Under the pieces are notes generated by a model. The model was not told the origin of the DNA. It saw nothing but the letters and a program-made list of their open reading frames with translations, and did not search any database. A stretch of DNA of 64,000 nt from Lachnospiraceae bacterium (GTDB lineage Bacteria > Bacillota > Clostridia > Lachnospirales > Lachnospiraceae). Every line of letters begins with the position of its first letter. Within the stretch, counting starts at the first letter, position 1. The position numbers and the translations under genes are program-made. The stretch spans positions 181,100 to 245,099 of the forward strand of contig JAKSHY010000002.1 of NCBI GenBank assembly GCA_024399135.1, in the 5' to 3' direction. This document shows positions 60,136-64,000 of this stretch, one piece after another.

Positions 60136-60483
60136 TTATTCACCATCATTCAATTTATGCTCTAATACGTCATTATCAGCGCCCGAATAATTAGTCGGGG
60201 CTTTAATCTTTTCAAGCTTAGTCATAATCACTGCGCCAACAGCAGTTACAGCGATTAGCCATACCCAGTAATCCGCATAATTCCTTTTAAAGCCGAACGG
60301 ACTAACTGATTTTTCCAATCCAACAAGACTTACAACTGTAAGAATGATACCTATCCCGAATATTATCCAGCCTGGAATTTTAGTTCTAACAATTGCTGTC
60401 AGGAATGCAGCTAATACTATTGTGAATAATTCAAATCCGAAAAAACCCAAGTAGTTTCCCAAAGAATATACTAAACTTAACAT
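60136..60483 (-). CDS. Small membrane protein
   Basis: A 115-residue protein with about three hydrophobic segments (roughly 12-30, 36-57 and 71-87) and a charged C-terminal tail ending KLNDGE. No family is recognised. It lies between the lipoprotein gene (21-bp gap) and the thioesterase gene (2-bp gap) on one strand. Confidence 0.75.
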   Translation of the reverse strand: MLSLVYSLGNYLGFFGFELFTIVLAAFLTAIVRTKIPGWIIFGIGIILTVVSLVGLEKSVSPFGFKRNYADYWVWLIAVTAVGAVIMTKLEKIKAPTNYSGADNDVLEHKLNDGE

Positions 60484-60504
60484 CCTGTTTCTATTTCCTC
60501 CATA

Positions 60505-61506
60505 CTATTTAAGCTTTTCCCATGGGATCTCTTTATTTGGTCCATCAAGTCCAAGCTCTGACTTTCTTTCATCTATAATTTTCTTCAATGCATTTTCATC
60601 AAGCCATTCAAGTCCATCAGAATTTGAAGCATTGATTAAAGCATCCACTAAGCCACCTTGGTTTTCTGTATAACCGTAGCTCTTGTCACCAATTTTATAT
60701 AATGTTACGACTGCATCATCATTATCTAAAGCGTAAGCCGCATCAATTGTCTTCTGACTAAAGAAACCATTATTATAGAACTGGAACAGTCCACCTATCC
60801 ATCCGGAATAGCATTCTTCAGCGAAATATACATGCTGAATTGATCCATCATTAGCAAAATACATTTCCTCAAATATATGATCACCTGCTCCTGCTGAACC
60901 GTCCGATACAATTAATCCACTCGCCATTAGATCAGATCTGCTTCTTGACCAGGCAGAAAGAGTTCCTGCTATATGATATTCACCACCAACATTAGCAACT
61001 GAAACAACTGTAATGCTATCATCACCAGGTCCGTCAATATCCATTCCCTCATATTTAATTAAAAGAACTGGATTTTCACGGTTTTCTATTACGTATGTAT
61101 ATATTGTAGGAGTTACAGGCCTTGCATCCTCATCATTGCAAAGAGCATCAGTAAGCTCATCGAATGTCATCTTTTTTCCGAAGAACTTATTATCAAAATC
61201 ATAATATCCAAGAGATACTCCCTCATCAACAATAGCCTTAATATCTGAATTTAAATATTCTCTTACATCTACAACCTGAACTTCTTCTACAGGCTCTTCT
61301 GTAGGCTCTGGTGTAGGTTCTGGAATCTCTTCTATTCCATCATCAAAGTCATTATCTTTAGTGCTTTCTTCCTGACTTACATCCTCACTGCTTTCTTCAC
61401 TACTGCTTTTTTCCTTTGCAGCATCTCTTAGCTTTTTATCAGAGCACGCCACTACTGAAAATGCAGTTGTAATTAACAATACTGCCATTATTAGTTTCTT
61501 TTTCAT
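60505..61506 (-). CDS. Lipoprotein with acidic linker
   Basis: A 333-residue lipoprotein. It has a signal peptide with lipobox FSVVACSD (cysteine near residue 21), a Ser/Glu-rich stretch and a PEPTPEPTEEPVEE linker (to about residue 76), then a folded domain of about 240 residues with no recognised family. The domain has aspartate/glycine-rich segments (EGMDIDGPGDDSITVVSV, IVSDGSAGAGDHIFEEMYF). Lachnospiraceae encode many such proteins. It precedes the small membrane protein and thioesterase genes on the same strand. Confidence 0.8.
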   Translation of the reverse strand: MKKKLIMAVLLITTAFSVVACSDKKLRDAAKEKSSSEESSEDVSQEESTKDNDFDDGIEEIPEPTPEPTEEPVEEVQVVDVREYLNSDIKAIVDEGVSLGYYDFDNKFFGKKMTFDELTDALCNDEDARPVTPTIYTYVIENRENPVLLIKYEGMDIDGPGDDSITVVSVANVGGEYHIAGTLSAWSRSRSDLMASGLIVSDGSAGAGDHIFEEMYFANDGSIQHVYFAEECYSGWIGGLFQFYNNGFFSQKTIDAAYALDNDDAVVTLYKIGDKSYGYTENQGGLVDALINASNSDGLEWLDENALKKIIDERKSELGLDGPNKEIPWEKLK

Positions 61507-61578
61507 AATCTTTATCTCTCCCTCTATTAATTTTCACTAATTATAATATACAATATCTTTGTTACCAAAATCTTTTAT

Positions 61579-62553
61579 TTAATCAATAACCATGATTACA
61601 ATACAAATAATTACACCCAGAATCATTGGAACATTAAAGAATACTCTTGGTTCTTTTTCCTCTTCATCCATTAAAACATCTGTATCATCACTTTTTACTG
61701 TCTTTTCTCTCTTCTTTATTAATGCTGTCAATTCTCCCGTCGTGCCCTCAACCTTCGCAATATATCTAAGAATAAGAATCATAAGAATAGTTGCTACAAC
61801 TGATATTCCCGAGTAAATTGCTATAGACATTATAAGCATAACTATATTAGCTCTGGCAACCTCTGCACTCTGAGCCAGGCTCTCACCTCTTCCTTCGTAC
61901 ACTTTAGTTGCTACCATCACCATGAGCATGTTAACAGCATTGATTGTGAAGTGAACGATAATCGATGTCCAGATGCTTTTACTTACATGAACTATGACTG
62001 CAAAAATTATTCCAAGTGCGAACGCATACAAAAACTGATTAAAATTTAGATGAATCAGTCCGAAACAAAATGCAGACATCAAAATGCCCTTTCTTGGCGT
62101 TGAAAGTCTCTTAATTGAATGAAATAAAACACCTCTGCACACAAACTCCTCAACCATAGGAGCCACAACAGAAGACACTAAAAGAACATTTATTGCACCG
62201 CCTTCAAGAAGTACCTCTGAATTTTGGGCAACTGTATTACTAACGAACAACTGACTTATCAGATTGAACAGGGAAGCTATTGGCATACTAATAAAGCCCA
62301 ATACAACCGAAAGAAGCAGTGTTCTTATTTTAGGCATTCTGTATCCTACATCCCTTATAGATACTTTATTCCAGCACAAATATATAATTCCCGGAAGTAT
62401 AAGTGGAATCTCACCAAGTAACAATACGATTGTTGCCGGAAGCTTAATTCCCCAATTGGATAATAATGGAATCAGAAAGGCAAGTCCCAGATAAAAAACC
62501 ACCATTCCTAAAAATACAAACCCTATAGCTGTGGCATCCTTTTGCTTTTTCAT
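61579..62553 (-). CDS. CPBP-family intramembrane metalloprotease
   Basis: A 324-residue membrane protein with about eight TM segments and the CAAX protease/bacteriocin-processing (CPBP, Abi) motifs. Motif 1 is E135-E136-x3-R140 (VEEFVCRGVLF). Motif 2 is around H168 (GLIHLNFNQ) and is followed by a third helix region. It is possibly a Rce1-like glutamate protease cutting peptides in the membrane, with roles in bacteriocin maturation or immunity in relatives. No bacteriocin gene is seen nearby. The C-terminal cytoplasmic region is acidic and ends with one more TM. Confidence 0.88.
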   Translation of the reverse strand: MKKQKDATAIGFVFLGMVVFYLGLAFLIPLLSNWGIKLPATIVLLLGEIPLILPGIIYLCWNKVSIRDVGYRMPKIRTLLLSVVLGFISMPIASLFNLISQLFVSNTVAQNSEVLLEGGAINVLLVSSVVAPMVEEFVCRGVLFHSIKRLSTPRKGILMSAFCFGLIHLNFNQFLYAFALGIIFAVIVHVSKSIWTSIIVHFTINAVNMLMVMVATKVYEGRGESLAQSAEVARANIVMLIMSIAIYSGISVVATILMILILRYIAKVEGTTGELTALIKKREKTVKSDDTDVLMDEEEKEPRVFFNVPMILGVIICIVIMVID

Positions 62554-62612
62554 CCTAAAATCCTTTCCGTGGTTAATACTTTGCTAATTATACTACATAT
62601 TATGTTAGTACG

Positions 62613-62742
62613 TCAGAACATACTGATTGAATTCACAATGCTTTCATATTCTTTGCACACCTTGCATTTTTGTTTTTCTAAAAACTACTAATCGAATTCA
62701 CGATGCTTTCATATTCTTCGCACACCTTGCATTTCTGTTTTT
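62613..62742. repeat. Two tandem copies of the dus gene 3' end
   Basis: Two 65-bp units (62613-62677 and 62678-62742) repeat the last 65 bp of the dihydrouridine synthase gene (62743-62807). GAATTCA recurs at about 62629, 62694 and 62759. Both copies still encode, in the shifted frame, KCKVCEEYESIVNSIS, a variant of the gene's own KCQSCREYESIVNSISSF tail including CxxC. They lie after the stop codon and are not translated as part of it. Confidence 0.85.
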
Positions 62743-63669
62743 CTAAAAACTACTAATCGAATTCACGATGCTTTCATATTCTCTACATGACTGGCATTTC
62801 TTGATTTTCTTAAAAAGCTTATGGGAATCTTCAAAATTTTGAGATAAGAAGCTCCACAATTCTTTCATCTTAAATAATACGTTAATATCACCAGACATTA
62901 TATCTTTGTACCCAAGGTATACATCATTAGAAAAGGAAATCATCTTATCCTGGCTGATTGGTTCCTCTCCTCTAATCTCATTAAACAAGCCTGGATTCGT
63001 CAAAATACCTCGTCCACACATAACTGCATTAATATCAGGATATGAATCAACAATACGATTATAATCTTCAACCGTGTTCACATTTCCGTTATAACATAGC
63101 GTGTGAGTGCTGTTTTCATATGCTCTGGTGAAATTATCCATATTAGGCAGACCTGCATAACCATCAATCTGATTTCTTGGATGAACTATAAGCTCAGTCA
63201 GTGGATATTTGTTATATATTTTAAGAATCTCTTCCCAGGCATCACTACTTTCCACCCCTGTCCTCGTCTTGATTGAAATTTTCACATTAGCATTACTGAA
63301 AACGTAATCAAGAAATCTTTCAAGATTATCCAGATCTTTCAAAAAACCTGCGCCTCGATTCCTTGATACTACCGTTCCAGACGGACATCCTAAATTAAAA
63401 TTAACCTCTTCATAGCCAAAACGTTCTTTCAATGTGTTAGCTATAGATATGAAATCTGTTTCTTTATTAGTCAGAATCTGAGGTACCAGATTAATCCCCT
63501 GATTATTATCAGGATTACACTCGCGAAGTTCTTTATTACTCAAATCTTTATTCGCGATAAATGGAGTGAAGAACTTATCTACCGGTCCAAAGTTTTTCAC
63601 GTATGCATTCCTAAATATATATCCAGTTATACCCTCCATTGGGGCTAAGTATAATTTCACCTGATTCAT
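62743..63669 (-). CDS. dus: tRNA-dihydrouridine synthase
   Basis: A 308-residue FMN-dependent Dus that reduces uridines in the tRNA D-loop. The TIM barrel starts LYLAPMEGITGYIFR. The catalytic cysteine is C95 (NFNLGCPSG), ISIKTRTGV and VHPRNQIDGYAG contact FMN and substrate, and CYNGNVNTVEDY plus MCGRGILTNPGLF complete the site. The C-terminal tail carries a CxxC (CQSCREYES). The subfamily is not certain. The last 65 bp of the gene are repeated twice behind its stop codon. The start ATG lies close to an AGAAACATA context with a modest SD. Confidence 0.93.
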   Translation of the reverse strand: MNQVKLYLAPMEGITGYIFRNAYVKNFGPVDKFFTPFIANKDLSNKELRECNPDNNQGINLVPQILTNKETDFISIANTLKERFGYEEVNFNLGCPSGTVVSRNRGAGFLKDLDNLERFLDYVFSNANVKISIKTRTGVESSDAWEEILKIYNKYPLTELIVHPRNQIDGYAGLPNMDNFTRAYENSTHTLCYNGNVNTVEDYNRIVDSYPDINAVMCGRGILTNPGLFNEIRGEEPISQDKMISFSNDVYLGYKDIMSGDINVLFKMKELWSFLSQNFEDSHKLFKKIKKCQSCREYESIVNSISSF

Positions 63670-63818
63670 TATGTTTCTCTTTACTAAATTCTTTTTAGAT
63701 ATTATATCAGATTAGATTGAAATAATTTCGAGTAGATTAATTTTCGTGTTTTATGTAAACCAGAGCATCGGCATCATACTCTGTTTCCCTATTTTCTGAC
63801 CCAATATTTTTTTCGCGC

Positions 63819-64000
63819 GGGTCAGATTCTCAATGTTCTTCTTTTCTGACCCACCATTCTTTTCTTCGCGCGGGTCAGATTCTCAATGTACCGCTTTTCT
63901 GACCCAATATTCTTTCTTCACACGGGTCAGATTCTCAATGTACCGCTTTTCTGACCCACCATTCTTTTCTTCGCGCGGGTCAGATTCTCAATGTACCGCT
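63819..64000. repeat. 52/53-bp hairpin array, right edge of window
   Basis: GGGTCAGATTCTCAATG begins units at 63819, 63872, 63924 and 63977, with alternating steps of 53, 52 and 53 bp. Each unit closes with TCTGACCC, and spacers alternate CACCATTCTTTTCTTCGCGC and AATATTCTTTCTTCACAC. The family is the same as at 49682-50030. The array continues past the window end. The 63670-63818 stretch upstream is AT-rich with no recognised gene. Confidence 0.9.

Overview
The window looks like a chromosomal segment of a low-GC, anaerobic Firmicute of the family Lachnospiraceae, with Butyrivibrio or Pseudobutyrivibrio the best guess. The evidence is an intact acetyl-CoA to butyryl-CoA operon (thl-crt-hbd-bcd-etfB-etfA), uronate catabolism suited to a pectin degrader (uxaC plus a fused KDPG aldolase/KDG kinase), PPi-dependent phosphofructokinase, meso-diaminopimelate dehydrogenase, a FeoA-FeoB fusion, and Firmicute-type promoters, Shine-Dalgarno sites and LexA boxes. 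No rRNA or tRNA gene, prophage, IS transposase or CRISPR array was found.

Layout. 1-5.4 kb: a serine-rich lipoprotein, a 63-bp hairpin repeat array, a DUF2975-like membrane protein with its YozG-type HTH partner behind a double-operator promoter, a LytS-like kinase/response regulator pair and a membrane-bound Xre regulator. 5.4-8 kb: a secreted DUF5722-like glycosidase candidate and an FMN riboswitch controlling ribU. 8-14.3 kb: the butyryl-CoA operon on the minus strand. 14.3-23.9 kb: three membrane proteins (two with zinc ribbons), hpf, an SH3-NlpC/P60 hydrolase, trxB with an SDR, a metzincin-like lipoprotein with an NSS transporter, and ddh. 23.9-33.5 kb: a repeat-rich intergenic block, feoAB, a toxin-domain-like lipoprotein, carB, a cysK variant and a DacF-type carboxypeptidase. 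33.6-41 kb: a phage-lysozyme-like protein, an acyltransferase, an Rpn nuclease gene with an internally deleted relic copy next to an orphan antitoxin-like gene, a DUF4349 lipoprotein, an AlkD-like protein, a TIM-barrel isomerase and a half-size EamA protein. 41-45 kb: a HipA/CtkA-like kinase module divergent from a LexA-box radical-SAM DNA-repair pair. 45-52 kb: epimerase, DHH phosphoesterase, histidine phosphatase, a second NSS transporter, a second repeat-rich block and pfp. 52-64 kb: uronate genes, a Tet(M)-like GTPase fused to a YacP/Rae1-type NYN nuclease domain, an M18 peptidase, a thioesterase, lipoprotein/membrane genes, a CPBP protease, a tRNA-dihydrouridine synthase with a tandemly duplicated 3' end, and another hairpin array running off the window.

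Two signals stand out. First, the 890-residue EF-G-like protein at 55587-58259 ends in a domain matching the ribosome A-site mRNA endonuclease Rae1 (YacP), which suggests one polypeptide that both enters the A-site and cuts mRNA. Second, long intergenic gaps carry tandem arrays of 52-63 bp units, each unit built on an inverted repeat. The sequences differ between loci but the architecture is the same. At two loci the array lies next to a dispersed element of about 215 bp containing a hairpin of about 105 nt. Stem covariation suggests the folded form matters.

All functions are inferred by eye from sequence; no database search was run.
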